The notes under the pieces were generated by a model, which saw nothing but the letters and a program-made list of their open reading frames with translations, was not told the origin of the DNA and searched no databases. Below, piece after piece: positions 1 through 11,270 of a stretch of 64,000 bases of DNA (its first letter is position 1; every line of letters begins with the position of its first letter). Origin of the DNA: Stictocephala bisonia (taxonomy: Eukaryota; Arthropoda; Insecta; Hemiptera; Membracidae); NCBI GenBank assembly GCA_035578905.1, contig JAQJVL010000104.1:992001-1056000 (forward strand), given 5' to 3'. The position numbers and the translations under genes were made by a program.

Positions 1-1
1 T

Positions 2-496
2 TTATTCATCGTGGCTATCAATGATCTTTATTACAAAGTAACGGGTAATGTTCTGTTTTATGCTGATGACACTAACCTCTTTGCCAGCCATAGTGACCTT
101 ACATCTTCTAACGATATGGTCCATGATTTGCTTATCAGTGCCTCTCAATGGTTTTCAATCAACAAACTTGTATTGAATGAAACAAAGACACAATCCATTA
201 CTTTCAGCTTGAGCAATGGTGTGCATGATGACCCGGTGAAGCTTCTGGGTTTTTGTATGGATTCTCGCCTTATATGGGATAAACATGTTGATACCCTTTG
301 CATAAGGCTAAGTAGGGTATTATATTTGCTAAGGAAATTGAAACGTGACTTACCTTTTCTTAGGCTAGCTTATTTTGCATTTTTCCATGCTCACATTGTT
401 TGTGGTACTAGGCTCTGGGGTCATTCTTCTAGTTCTCATAAAGTACTTCTCTTGCAGAAAATAGCCGTTCTTTTGGTGTGTGGCCCACTGTCTTGA
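2..496 (+). pseudogene. Reverse transcriptase fragment (palm/thumb) of a LINE
   Basis: The frame is open from the window edge: codons from position 2 read LFIVAINDLY, the segment usually just upstream of the RT catalytic box. The box itself follows as LFYADDTNLF, giving the Y-x-D-D signature of RT motif C, whose paired aspartates bind catalytic metal. Further on, LVLNETKTQ and KLLGFCMD match the usual spacing of the following RT blocks, and the rest resembles the thumb. The frame ends at a TGA (494-496); directly after it the +1 frame reads DHCRPLF, a typical continuation, so a frameshift lies near 480-495. The 5' part of the ORF lies outside the window. Confidence 0.85.
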
Positions 497-572
497 TCAT
501 TGTAGGCCTTTATTTCGTCAGTGTGTGTAAACGGATAACGGATATATATAAACACAATATTAACTGTTTATA

Positions 573-575
<3 letters not shown>

Positions 576-642
<67 letters not shown>
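576..642. repeat. (TA)n microsatellite inside the LINE remnant
   Basis: About 33 uninterrupted TA dinucleotides. It lies between the RT fragment and the C-terminal fragment of the same LINE, where continuous coding would be expected, so it probably expanded after the element died. YIYIYI reading frames on both strands across it are meaningless. Confidence 0.95.
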
Positions 643-645
<3 letters not shown>

Positions 646-935
646 TGTTAGATATAAAATCTATGCAGACTGTTTTGATCACCAATGAACTTGTGCATAG
701 CCATAGAACTAGAAGTAGACTTAATCTGTGTTGTAATAGATATAGGCTAAGCAAATCCTTAAACTGTTATCCTGTTAGAGGTAAAAAGTATTTTAATTTC
801 CTTCCTGAACTGGTAAGATCACTACCAAAAAACAAATTTGCAATGGTCCTTAAATCTTGGCTATTGGACCATCCGCTACATAGCCTTTCTGAATTTGTGG
901 AGGCTGACCACACTAGCCTACTTACGTATATTTAA
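643..935 (+). pseudogene. C-terminal segment of LINE ORF2
   Basis: After the TA run the frame reads ICLLDIKSMQ, then HSHRTRSRLNL and a stretch with YFNFLPELVRSL and SEFVE. Insect Jockey/CR1-like ORF2 proteins typically end with this pattern (H-x-Y/R-x-T-R, then y-N-x-L-P, then a hydrophobic E-F motif). The stop at 933-935 is followed by a 3' UTR without further coding. This segment is out of frame with the RT fragment upstream, so it cannot make a joined protein. Confidence is limited by the shortness of the match. Confidence 0.7.
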
Positions 936-1118
936 CTTTAATTAGTTTAGCTAATGGATTTGAGCTTGAGCATGTGAGTTATTTTAGATGTGAGCTAGTA
1001 TTAGGTATTAATTTTAGTACCAACTGATTGTAAGTATTATTGTACTTTGACGTAGCCTATTGCACTTTGTATGCTTAATGGCCAAATAAATCATTTGAAT
1101 CTTTCATTTGAATCATTT

Positions 1119-4112
1119 AAGAGAGGTAGTGCAAGCGAGATAGTGAATATCCCGTACCATAATTCTCCTACGTCTATTGTGTACAGTCTGTTCAAAATCT
1201 CAATTAGATTGGCAGTTATAATTATATAGTTTCCTCGATTGTGCTTGTGTACAATCATTAAATAATGAAAACATATAATTAGAAGAAAAACAGCTGATTT
1301 TGTTTTATCCGAGAGCACGATAATTATCTAATACGGTAGGTATCACGACGAGAATGTGACGTCACATGGGTACTGGGGTCACGTGGAAGTATTTTCTAGG
1401 ACCGTGTCCGAGATGTTTATTTATTAACATGAATGTACAACTGTCGTTGGAGAGGGAAATCCATTGATGCGCATGCTCGAACCAACACGCCCAGAACTAT
1501 GGACTGGTCAATATACAAATAAAAAGTATTATTGCCTCTTTCTTAATATTTTGCTAAACTATATTCTTTGTGAAAAACTAAGTTTAAACTTTTTACCTTT
1601 TAGATTATTCGTGTTATGCACTACACTAACAGGGAATTTAGTTTCCAGCGATGTAGAGATACTGAGCAGCACACGTATTGTGAAAGTAAAGTGATCAGAA
1701 TATATAAAGGCTGATTTCAAATAGAATCGTATTTCTATTCTATTATTTTAAAATAAATCTATGTTCTTAATTTTTAAATAGATCGTAAAACGACAATACA
1801 TTTATGCTATCACCACTACTTTGTTTTGATCAGATAAATATAATTTATTCTTTAGTACGCACGCAGAGGGTAATATTATAATTATCTCTGGTGGATATTA
1901 AAGCACCGCCAGGAGTGAAAGGCCGGGCTGTAATTGTGAGAGGACCTTTTGTCTTTGGTCTTATCTCAGTTTCGGTTCTCGTAATTGCCAACCACTTCAT
2001 GTTGATAAGGACCTCTCGGTGTTTCCTCGGTTACATTCGTTTTATTAATAAATAACTAATGGTTACAAGCTAATCGTTTATTAAAACGTTTGTTTGGCTT
2101 GTGAACGGTTGGATTTCGATCTTTGATGGATTTAAAAAAATGAACGTATAAATGCTTAGATATAATATACAGTATAATATCTAATACATTATTATATTAT
2201 ATACGGTATATTATTGTTTATTGAAAGATATATTACAATTTTCGTGTAATATAATGTAAAACAAAAACCATAAAAATGAGGTTAGATGTTGTCTTCCTTC
2301 TTCTTGGTATTGACGTTGGTTTGAAACTGTCATAATGCTTTACAAAACTGCGTATAAACAAATACATTATAATATGTTGGCTTTCGTGTCATGAAGTGAT
2401 GAAAGGTAATGAGGTTTTTGTGTTTTTTAAATAGATAATGGGGCAATATATAAAGGCAAGTATAAAAAATTTAATTATTTCGCCTTGAACTCTTTGGTTT
2501 GGGGGTTTCTTACAACCTCAAAGACAAAGTGGGTTCTGACTCCTCATGTCACTAGAACATGAAGGAAAGACACTTTGTAAAAGCCATTACTGAAGAACGA
2601 TTAGGAACTTTCAATTTCAATGTGACAGGTGACTTTTAATGGAATGGAAAAAATGGGATGAATATATAACAATAACAACGGGTTGCAGTAAATAATCCGA
2701 TGACCTCGGTGCAAAAAGGAGATGGCTTTTTATATTTTTTTATGTTATGTCATGTAATGATATATATGGATAAAAATGCACGCTTTCATTAGGTATAACA
2801 GTAGGACATCTTCAAGCAATAGTCCATAAGATATTATTTAAAGAAATAAAGCTGTAACAGAATTTAATGCAGGGGCAACATTGATGGGAAAAGACTAGGC
2901 TTCCTCCAAGAGCTGTAATCAAAAGTAGTTCACTATTTATCCACTAGTGTTGCTGCAGGAGCCAACAGGTGGGATTCGACCTTTTTTATACTTTAGAACG
3001 CAATTATTTTTACTACCAAGTTTGCACTGTTTTAGAACAGGTATTAAGGAGTACATGAAAAATCAAGTGTTGTGTGAAGCATCTGCGAATATATAAATTG
3101 TAATAATTTTTTAAAAACGCAACAATATTTTCATGTTTAGGAGCAAAAGGGGATAAGTCCTTACTGAAATAAAATTTTGTTTATATATTTTCTGATATTT
3201 AATTTTTTATCATGCTGAAAAACTTTTAATATTAAGTCTACATTTCAAGGTTCTAGCAGAAAATTACATTTAACAACTTTTTCGGTTCCTGAAAAACTAG
3301 GAAAAATGGATCTGTTTCTTTTTTGCATCGAGGTCATCATTAGCACTCTCGTCGTCAGAAAAAAATTATTTTATTTAGACCTTAACAAGAACGTTTAAAA
3401 ATGTATTCATATTAGGGCCTAATTGGTCTTGTTTTACAATCTCACTCCATGAAACATCGGTTGTTACTTGTGTGTTTGTACAGTAGGTATGTCACGGCCC
3501 TCCTTCATATGGTTTACGTTATATTTACTATAAACTAGCAGGCAGCCCTTTATTCGCTACGGGGTGGTTCCATACGCTTGCTTACCGTTCCGTGGTTCTC
3601 TCCAAACCACCATATCAATATAAAAGCTTGGCCTGCTGCCCTTCTCATGCACAACAAAGTGTTACAGTCTACAAAACCATAAAAGCTCTCTTAAGGGGGT
3701 TGCAAAGTCGTGCAATCCAAGGTCAGAGTTATTAGAAATTACCTTAACATTTCACAATGAAAATCAAATTAGCCAAGCTTTTACGTCATGTTTATATTTT
3801 TTGTATCAGCTGATAAAAATAAATTATTGAATAAAATTAATGCCAACTTATGGAAAAAGTACTGTAAACTTTGAGGATCTGTTTCTACCCTTTAGGAATG
3901 GAATCTCAATAAATCCATTCTTAGTGGGTCTCTATGATACAACAGCTAACTTCCAGTGGTCCAGAGTGAATACATGGTTTTGGATTTGATATATCAAGAT
4001 AAATAACAAAATGTATCTACACTACATCTTTTCTGTTATTTGCCATGATTGCAAAGCCAAAAACTGTTACAAATTCTCCAGTTGTCAGGTTGTAGTAAAG
4101 TATATGTTAATT
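1119..4112. other. AT-rich stretch without recognisable genes
   Basis: No ORF longer than about 76 codons and no familiar motif. The part around 1340-1480 is richer in CpG. Near 3537-3610 there is a TAGCAGGCAGCCC... TTCGCTACGGGG segment resembling the CG-rich ends of transposon remnants elsewhere in insects; I cannot classify it. The remainder is AT-rich DNA, including a TATAATATA-rich patch at 2155-2250. Confidence 0.6.
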
Positions 4113-4225
4113 CGCTTAGCTCGGTTTAAGTTGAGTTCGCAAGGCCCCTGGGAGGGATTACTGGGTAGGGCTGGCTATTTATATGTATGACCAGCCCTAA
4201 TATCATCTCATACCTATTTTCTTTC
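4113..4225 (+). repeat. Diverged repeat, copy 1 of a pair with 17505-17635
   Basis: Both places contain TTAGCTCG, then after a variable gap TTCGC, CTGGGAG(G/A)GATTACTGG, a block with TATTTATA/TATGAC and then ATCATCTC, in the same order and orientation. Similarity is clear by eye but gapped. The element type is unknown. Confidence 0.5.
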
Positions 4226-5205
4226 CACTTTCTTTCCGATGGTTTGAAAGGTATGCAGTTCATCGACATTACTAACGTTCATGCTGAAAAACGTTTACAT
4301 GTAACCTTGGTGTCACATAAATCATAACCAACTTTTAATTAAAGGCAATAATTTACATTAAATTACCAAGAGTGGTGGTTTGTAATTTTTTAAAAAGTGT
4401 AATTTAACAACTCATTATTCGATTTATACAATATTTTCGAATAGATGGTATATTTGTTACATGTTGGAAAGTATAGGTGGTTGACTCTAATAATGCTGAA
4501 AGGTGTTTTATGTTTTAATTGTTCTCATATCATATGTAAAATATTGGATTTTTAAAAGGTTTTAATAAAGTCACATTAAAATTATATGAAAGGTTTTAAA
4601 AAGAAGCCATGGAAAGTGTTAATGTGTAAATAATGAACTTGTTTATTTTCTGTCGTAATTTCAAATAGTAAGGGAATATATAAATCAAAAGTTTTCTAAA
4701 ATATTGTCATATGAAATTCTGTTTAAGTAAGACATTAATCAACGCCATTTTGTTTAATATTCTTGTCAGTTGTAACGTAAATCAATAATAAACAATAATT
4801 TGTCTTAACAATATATGCATCTGAAAATTACAATTTGTTATTATAATATAGTTTATATCTAAAATAAAAATAAGTAATTACATTTATGTAATTCAAAGTT
4901 TTAAATATGTTTTGTGAAATATAGAATAATAATAATATTGAATTGTCCGTGATTATAATATAACTTCAATTATTATTTTGATTATTGATGTTATCTTTAT
5001 TTAAAAGTATTCAATCTTGCAATAGTTTTTTGCATAACGAGTGATTTAACATTTTTTCGTATTTTATTCAATTTTTAAATGTTGAGGCAGTTAATTTTAT
5101 GTAACAGTGCCATTGTAAAGAAGTAGATGTTTATAAAAAAAATGTCGTGATACTTTTCAGATTATTTGTACTCCTAGTTTATTAAATTAAAATATTTTCT
5201 TCTTT
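4226..5205. other. AT-rich stretch, nothing recognised
   Basis: Very AT-rich with homopolymer-like A and T runs. No ORF of note, no tandem structure and no transposon terminus seen. Confidence 0.6.
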
Positions 5206-5825
5206 TTGTAAATTGTGTTTGTCAAACATTGCAGTTTTATAATATTGGGAAACGTTAATATAGACTTTTTTAAATATACCTACGTGTAAATTGTGTTTGT
5301 CAAACATTGCAGTTTTATAATATTGGGAAACGTTAATATAGACTTTTTTTAAATATACCTACGTGTAAATTGTGTTTGTCAAACATTGCAGTTTTATAAT
5401 ATTGGGAAACGTTAATATAGACTTTTTTTAAAATATACCTACGTGTAAATTGTGTTTGTCAAACATTGCAGTTTTATGATATTGGGAAACGTTAATATAG
5501 ACTTTTTTAAATATACCTACGTGTAAATTGTGTTTGTCAAACATTGCAGTTTTATAATATTGGGAAACGTTAATATAGACTTTTTTAAAATATACCTACG
5601 TGTAAATTGTGTTTGTCAAACATTGCAGTTTTATAATATTGGGAAACGTTAATATAGACTTTTTTAAAATATACCTACGTGTAAATTGTGTTTGTCAAAC
5701 ATTGCAGTTTTATAATATTGGGAAACGTTAATATAGACTTTTTTAAAATATACCTACGTGTAAATTGTGTTTGTCAAACATTGCAGTTTTATAATATTGG
5801 GAAACGTTAATATAGATTTTTTTTA
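5206..5825. repeat. 79-bp minisatellite, about 8 copies
   Basis: Units start with TGTAAATTGTGTTTGTCAAA and end with ATATACCTACG. Spacing between successive TACGTG landmarks (5281, 5360, 5440, 5518, 5597 and so on) is 78-80 bp. Copies differ almost only in the length of a T run followed by A, so the array is young or homogenised. The first copy lacks the TACG prefix and the last ends in a T run that leads into unrelated sequence. Confidence 0.95.
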
Positions 5826-6206
5826 AACACTGTTTCATGATTGTCTCTTACGTGATCTGAATTGAACTCTTAAAAGCTACTTTTCGTAAAGTAAAACTTA
5901 GTTTTGAGCCATCTTAATTTCTACTTAACTATAATGTTACTGTCATAAGTCACTACCCTTCATCTTATAGACACTTTGATAATAATAAAATATACTGTTT
6001 GTCAAGATAAGCAGAATATAAAAACAATATTAAATTGTTAAAAGCAAATACTTAAACTACATGATGTAAAAACATTTCCCCACTAAATTAAAATTATTAT
6101 ATTAACATTTTATCATTAAAACTATTTAATTAGACAGATTTACAGTTGAATTATTACAAATATGAAGAATATTAAACAAAATTGCATTAAATACAGTCTT
6201 ATCTAA
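5826..6206. other. AT-rich flank left of the piggyBac element
   Basis: Non-coding AT-rich DNA with no repeats. Its last four bases (6203-6206) are CTAA, apparently a mutated TTAA target-site copy. Confidence 0.6.
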
Positions 6207-6220
6207 CCCTTTCAGTCATG
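6207..6220 (+). repeat. piggyBac left terminal inverted repeat
   Basis: CCCTTTCAGTCATG, preceded by CTAA. It pairs with 9057-9070 with one mismatch (CA here, CG there). Confidence 0.9.
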
Positions 6221-6336
6221 CATTTTTATTTGTGGTAGGAAAATTCTGAAACTTGGCACATTTATTATGGTATTTTTTTAGATATTTTTGGTATTTTTTA
6301 TATTTATATATCTCATATGGTTTAGCTGTGGGGACA

Positions 6337-6354
6337 TGGTCGTTAAAACGACCA
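6337..6354. promoter_or_regulatory. Subterminal palindrome, left side of piggyBac
   Basis: TGGTCGTTAAAACGACCA: two 8-base arms around a central AA, 130 bp inside the left end. It recurs twice near the other end (8689-8704, 9039-9054). Known piggyBac elements have asymmetrically placed subterminal inverted repeats needed for transposition; a transposase-binding role here is inferred. Confidence 0.6.
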
Positions 6355-6459
6355 GCATTACCAAGGGGTTGTAAAATGACAACAGTATTTAGCAAACTTA
6401 ATTTTTTTAATTACATAATTTTAAGGCAAAACTGACAAAAATACTTTGTAGATAGTTTT

Positions 6460-8551
6460 TTAAGTATGGAACAGCTTGAAACAATTCCTCTTCTTGGTAA
6501 TGCAGAGGTGAACCTTGCACTTTGAGCAGAAGAAATGCGTTTTTTTCTGGCACTTTTCATGTTTACAGCGTTGACCATCTCTACTTTCATCGAAACCTGG
6601 TAAATGATCAATTCTGTCCTTCCTCACATCAACAATGGGCCTGGCTTCTGTATTTCTTTTCATAATAGTCTCTTTTGGGGTTGAGCAAGGTGATCCAACT
6701 GGGGTACTAGAGCTCGGTCTCCCTCTTTTCTTCCCTCTGGCTTGGCTACTCAGGATAAGAGCTTCTGCTACATGTTGTCTGAAATGAATCAGGTCTAACT
6801 TCTCCTTTTTAGGAATGCCTAATGTTTTCGCATCTTTCATATACTCTAACCAACTATTTGTCAGAGCCAAATCAATTGAATGGTCAATCATTCGCAGTGT
6901 CCACTTTTTTGCTCTTATGAATATTCTGTAGATTGTAATCAAGAAGTCTAATTTGTCAACTCCCCCCATGCTTTCGTTGTAAAGCTTGATGACTTCTGGT
7001 CTGGGAATCTCAACAAACTTCTTTTGAATTCTATCCCATCTTTTACATTCACTATTTTCTCCAACTGACATGTAATTTGAAGCACATAAAACAGGCTTGT
7101 TGTCGTACCACTTAGTCAGTATTACTTTACCATCTTCATCAAACACAACATCATGCGTACCTCTGGGTTCTTTTTTAAGTTCTTTCTGAGATTTCAGGGG
7201 AGGTGTGGCAAACCTATTTTCCCTAGCCGTTCCAATAGAATAAATGCTTTTTGAGTGGAGCCATTCAAGGAGATTGAAGGAAGTGAAGTAATTGTCGAAG
7301 TGTAGCCTGCAGTTTGGTACATTTATGCGCTTACTTAACTGCATAACTACACCAGGACCTGAGCCAAACTTACTATAGAAATAATCTATTTCTGTCTTAG
7401 CCCCTTGGTATACAATAAAATCAAACACTGTACCACTTTTTCCACATAAAACAAAAAGTTTGAGACCCCATGGTGTTGGCTTATTTTTTACATATTGCTT
7501 GATGTTACAATTGCCCTTGAATGGTACCATTTGCTCATCTATACATAGATCAGTTTCTAGTTCTAGTTGTAGAACCCTCTCTCTAATTGCATTGTAAATT
7601 GGTCTTACCTTCCAAATTCTATCAGTAGAACTGGCATCGTTCAAATCAGTTACATGCAGAGCACTTCTCAACTTGAAAAATCTATTTACTTGCATGTTAT
7701 CAGCGACGAGAGGAATGCGGAACATTGGGTCCCAATAAAGCCGCACTCTCGGGAAATTCAAATTGCCCATCATAATCATAATGCCAATAAAAATCTTGAT
7801 TTCACAAACATTTGTTGTGGTGAAATTTATGTTTTCGTTCAGTGCGTACAGGTTAGTTTTTTCAGCCATTAGACTGAAGAGATCATCAGTGAAATATTTT
7901 GAGAAATACTCTACTGGTGTGGGTAACTTATCAATGTTTGTAGCTTGAGGTTTGTACCATTCAATTTCTGGGGCAATAAAAACACCACTTTTCCATTTTA
8001 TACTTTTCTTGTCTGTGAGATCATGTTGTAGTAGATACAGTTTGAAAGCTTCCTTTTCTGTTAAACAAGTTGGATTACGCTCACCTTCCACAGTAGCATT
8101 GTCTGTAGTTTCATTGTTCTCAACCTCCAAATCCGGTGGATCTTCAGTAGGCCTATTTCTAGGGTCAATAATATCTTGAACCTCTTCTTCCTGTAACTGC
8201 TGTCCTTCAGTAATCTTCTCAAGTTCTTGAATGAGTGATTCTGAAACAATAACAAAACATTGAAGTATGCCTACTTTGCAAAATTTGAAAATATGTGCTG
8301 AAAATATAGAATCAACAATTATTAATGAGGAATTATTCAACATTGTAAATGGGTTTGTGACATCAACAATTTAAAACCTACCCTATTTGTATAAGCAATA
8401 GGCTAATTTATAAGAACAAACTTCATAGTTTCTTACCTTCATTCAGCAAAATATTTTCGAAATTCTCGTCTTCCAGTTCTTCGCATTCAGATAAATCCCC
8501 ATCAAAGAGAAACTCTAACACTTCATTTTCTTTTATATTAAAAGCATCCAT
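6460..8551 (-). CDS. piggyBac transposase (two exons, DDD catalytic domain, C-terminal zinc finger)
   Basis: Exon 1 is 8551-8437 and exon 2 is 8240-6460. The donor reads GAAG|GTAAGA and the acceptor TTGTTTCAG|AATC; the phases match (1 nt plus 2 nt), giving about 631 residues, near the family norm of about 600. Starting at MDAFNIKENE gives the acidic N-terminus usual for piggyBac proteins. An unspliced start at 8343 would read through intron sequence and is less likely. Visible family features of DDE_Tnp_1_7: FIGIMIMMGNLNFPRVRLYW near residue 190, then catalytic aspartates in LCIDEQMVPFKG (about D273), LHFDNYFTS (about D354) and ESMGGVDKLD (about D467, D470). The tail has a cysteine-rich finger: RCKHEKC, FFCSKC, HLC, then CFKLFH. 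The enzyme cuts and pastes the element at TTAA. No stops or frameshifts break the exons. A domesticated host gene is possible but the intact termini argue for a transposon. Confidence 0.92.
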
Positions 8552-8688
8552 CCTACTAACAAAATAACAAACTGAACACAGAAAGTTGCTCAGTAGCTTT
8601 TTACAGGTCAGTTTTCTTGTAAACACAGAAGGAACTCCCACCAAACAGCTGAGGGTTTAATACTCAAAAGCAACCATTGAGTAATCCT

Positions 8689-8704
8689 GGTCGTTAAAAC
8701 GAAC
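8689..8704. promoter_or_regulatory. Subterminal palindrome, inner right copy
   Basis: GGTCGTTAAAACGAAC, matching the left copy except near its 3' edge. It lies between the right end and the transposase start, so it could also sit in the transposase promoter. Confidence 0.5.
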
Positions 8705-9038
8705 AAACTTTAAATGTTTCACTACATTTACCCAAGAAACAAGATAGCTTTTTGATTGGCTAATTAGGGTTTTTTAGAGTATTTCTGATATGATGATATT
8801 TTTTTCATTTGTCTTCAACCATATATGTGATGTACACAGTTATCAAAACTTGGCATTACAAGCGTTTTCTTGATTAGCGTGGTCTGCCATTAACAGAAAC
8901 TGGCTGTAGTTCAATAAAAATCCGATAGAGAGCAGGACAATGCAGATACAGGCAGGGAATGGACAGTTTTACTTGTGCCATATGATAGATGGTTGCTATA
9001 ATGAATGTTTCGGTCTGAAAAAAAATGCTAAAGTTCGT

Positions 9039-9054
9039 GTTCGTTATAACGACC
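9039..9054. promoter_or_regulatory. Subterminal palindrome, outer right copy
   Basis: GTTCGTTATAACGACC, with its outer edge about 16 bp inside the right end, almost touching the terminal repeat. Same core as the other two copies (TCGTT-WW-AACGA). Confidence 0.55.
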
Positions 9055-9056
9055 AC

Positions 9057-9074
9057 CATGACCGAAAGGGTTAA
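9057..9074 (-). repeat. piggyBac right terminal inverted repeat plus TTAA target site
   Basis: Read on the minus strand the end is CCCTTTCGGTCATG (9070 to 9057). TTAA follows at 9071-9074, the piggyBac target site and expected target duplication. Confidence 0.9.
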
Positions 9075-10475
9075 ACAAAATTTCATACAGCAATATTTCA
9101 ATTACTTTCTATTGATCTATCCCATTAATATTGGTAACTTAAACAGAAAAATATTTAAAAATGTGCATTACTTACATATAAACATTTTCCATCGCTTCTT
9201 ACAAACACTCTCAAATGATTTTAATGTTACTTTTTAGAAACTGGTAAACATACATTTTACAGATGAGCACAATGACAACATTAATATCGGTTCAAGATGA
9301 TTCGGATCAACAGACTCGTAACATTTAGAGCAACCGCCTCTCTTGTAAATGTCAAATTACATTATTACAAAAATAAAATTCTTAAAAATGTATAGGCTAC
9401 CATCTACATATTGATTTCCACGCTGTATGCAAATCACTCGATTAGCTTTGAGTCGAATGGAAATATTAGAAATATAAAAATGACCTTGAAAAAACACAAA
9501 AATATTTAAACATTTTCCTAGTTATTAAGTTTGATCTATACTTTAACTCTCGTTTTCTTCACTCTAGATATTTATATGAAGGGTTAATACACACTGTGGA
9601 ACAAATCAACCTATTGACATGAGTATATGATATTCTTTTACAATATGCTAATTAGGCCTACGATAATTTCACACTTTCATTCCAAAAGGAAATGGTTCAT
9701 AAGAAGCAGCATAATAATGTTTACAATAAATTTAAAATAAAAGGTTCTGGTTTATTATTAAATTTAGTTAAAAGTTCCAGATTGAAAACAGTGTTATAAA
9801 CATTTGTTTTTAGCTGCTGGAAGTAGTTACGTTCATATAAATAAATAATATGACCCCTGTTATATAATTATATTCTATTTAATTATAAATATTTTATTAC
9901 TACTTTTTTATTTTAAAGCTGATGATTATTTACACTAAAATTGAATAAACAAGTAGTTTTTTTTTTTTTATACATTTCTTATGACATTCCAAATATTAAT
10001 AAATAAGTGAAATAATGACTTTTATTTCTTTGAGTTAAAAAACATTTACACAAAAATGATTCTGGTATTTACATAACCACTGTATAAAGTTTTGTTATTA
10101 GTGAAAGATAATAAATAAAAGGACAAAATATTTACAAGAACAATATTAGCCCGGTTCACTGATAAGGACATGTGATGTGCAGCTTACTTCGACCAACATG
10201 CCTGACTGCTCTGATAATTACTTGATGGTATGTACCAGAACTAAGTGAATAATAAAACTAATTCTACATCTACTTGCTCATATTGTAATTTATAATATAA
10301 AAAAGACGTTTTAAGCTAAAACAAAACTGTACTGTAAAATAACTCTTAAAATTTTAATAAACGAAAAAGTGTTCTCTCGTTCAAAGTATCCTTAATAGGG
10401 GCATTGTTGTGAAATGTTATCATTATTATACTTAGTCCAAAATAAATTAAATATACTTCATACTTAATATAATGT
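9075..10475. other. AT-rich stretch, nothing recognised
   Basis: No coding pattern, tandem repeat or transposon end seen. It contains a run of about a dozen T near 9958-9969. Confidence 0.6.
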
Positions 10476-11270
10476 AAGTAGAGTGGGGTGGCTGGTCAAT
10501 GAAGTCATATATCCACTCTTCCAAGAACCTTGTACGTACAGTGGTCGTCAGAATCCTAATAAGTCGTATTCATTCTTCCACGAATCTTGCACGTTCAGGA
10601 GGTGGTTTAGCTCCAAGACGTCGCATACATCTTCCACGAATCATGCACGTTCGGAAAGTGGTTGAGCTCCAAGACGTCGCATCCATCTTCCTCAAACCTT
10701 GCACGTTCAGAAGGTGGTTGAGCTCCAAGATGTCGCATTCAGCTTCCTCAAACCTTGCACGTTCAGAAGGTAGTTGAGCTCCAAGACGTCGCATCCATCT
10801 TCATCGAATCATACACGTTCATAAAGTGGTTGAACTCCAAGATGCAATATCCATCTTCCTCGTATCATAAATTTTTAGTGGGTGATTGATCTGAAAGACG
10901 TCATTTCCATCCCTCCACAATTCTGTACCTAGTCATTGTGTGATATGACCTAAAGACATCATATGCATCTTTCCACAATTCCTGTACGTATACCTGAGAG
11001 TGGGTGCTTGAGCTCTAAGAAGTCATGTCCATCCTTCCTCAATCCTTAAATAGGAAGTGTGGGTTGTAGAGCCCAAGAAAGCATATTCACCCTTCCATAA
11101 AACACGTACGTTTAGAGTGGGCTATGCGTCATACATGAGTCTCCCTTATTCCTACGAGAACGCACGCCTTAGGGATTTTTACTATTAATTACTCGGCAAA
11201 GGTATAGGGGTGGTTGTTTCCAAGACATAGTAGCCATCCTTCCATAAATCATGTATGTTTAGCATGTATG
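10476..11270. repeat. Decaying 56-bp tandem array, about 13 units
   Basis: The clearest units have GCACGTTC at 10589, 10645, 10701 and 10757, exactly 56 bp apart, each followed by GTGGTT-AGCTCCAAGA and a TCGCAT...CTTCC block. Units before 10580 and after 10810 are progressively more diverged and vary in length, with the last recognisable CCATCCTTCCATAAATCATG near 11230. Short ORFs on both strands follow the repeat and are not evidence of a gene. Confidence 0.85.

Larger units (their letters stand above)
1..1118 (+). mobile_element. Non-LTR retrotransposon, 5'-truncated by window edge, degenerate
   Basis: This is the 3' half of a LINE-type element. It holds the reverse-transcriptase palm and thumb region (2-496), a displaced C-terminal region (643-935), a 3' UTR, and a tail near 1084-1118 made of an AATAAA signal followed by imperfect repeats of a CATTTGAAT-like unit. 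A short-repeat tail instead of poly(A) is common in Jockey/CR1-like LINEs. The reading frame is broken between the two coding parts and by a (TA)n run, so the copy is dead. The superfamily call (Jockey/CR1-like) rests on the general layout of the RT and the C-terminal segment. Confidence 0.85.
6207..9070 (-). mobile_element. piggyBac-family DNA transposon, apparently near-intact
   Basis: The ends are CCCTTTCAGTCATG at 6207 and, on the minus strand, CCCTTTCGGTCATG from 9070, a 14-bp inverted repeat with one A/G difference of the kind left by CpG decay. The right flank is TTAA (9071-9074), the family's target site; the left flank is CTAA (6203-6206), one change from TTAA. The 2.86-kb interior carries one transposase gene on the minus strand with an intron, and three copies of a GTCGTT-AACGAC palindrome near the ends. 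Size and layout match autonomous piggyBac elements. The single difference in the repeats and the uninterrupted reading frame suggest fairly recent insertion; activity is not proven. Confidence 0.93.

Noticed and set aside
560..754. Frames with YIYIYI runs (also at 63170-63411)
   Set aside because: Translations of (TA)n microsatellites.
6460..8343. Single-exon piggyBac frame starting at 8343
   Set aside because: The first 34 codons are hydrophobic and unlike the family. A consensus acceptor inside that frame joins in phase with an upstream acidic exon (8551-8437), which fits better.
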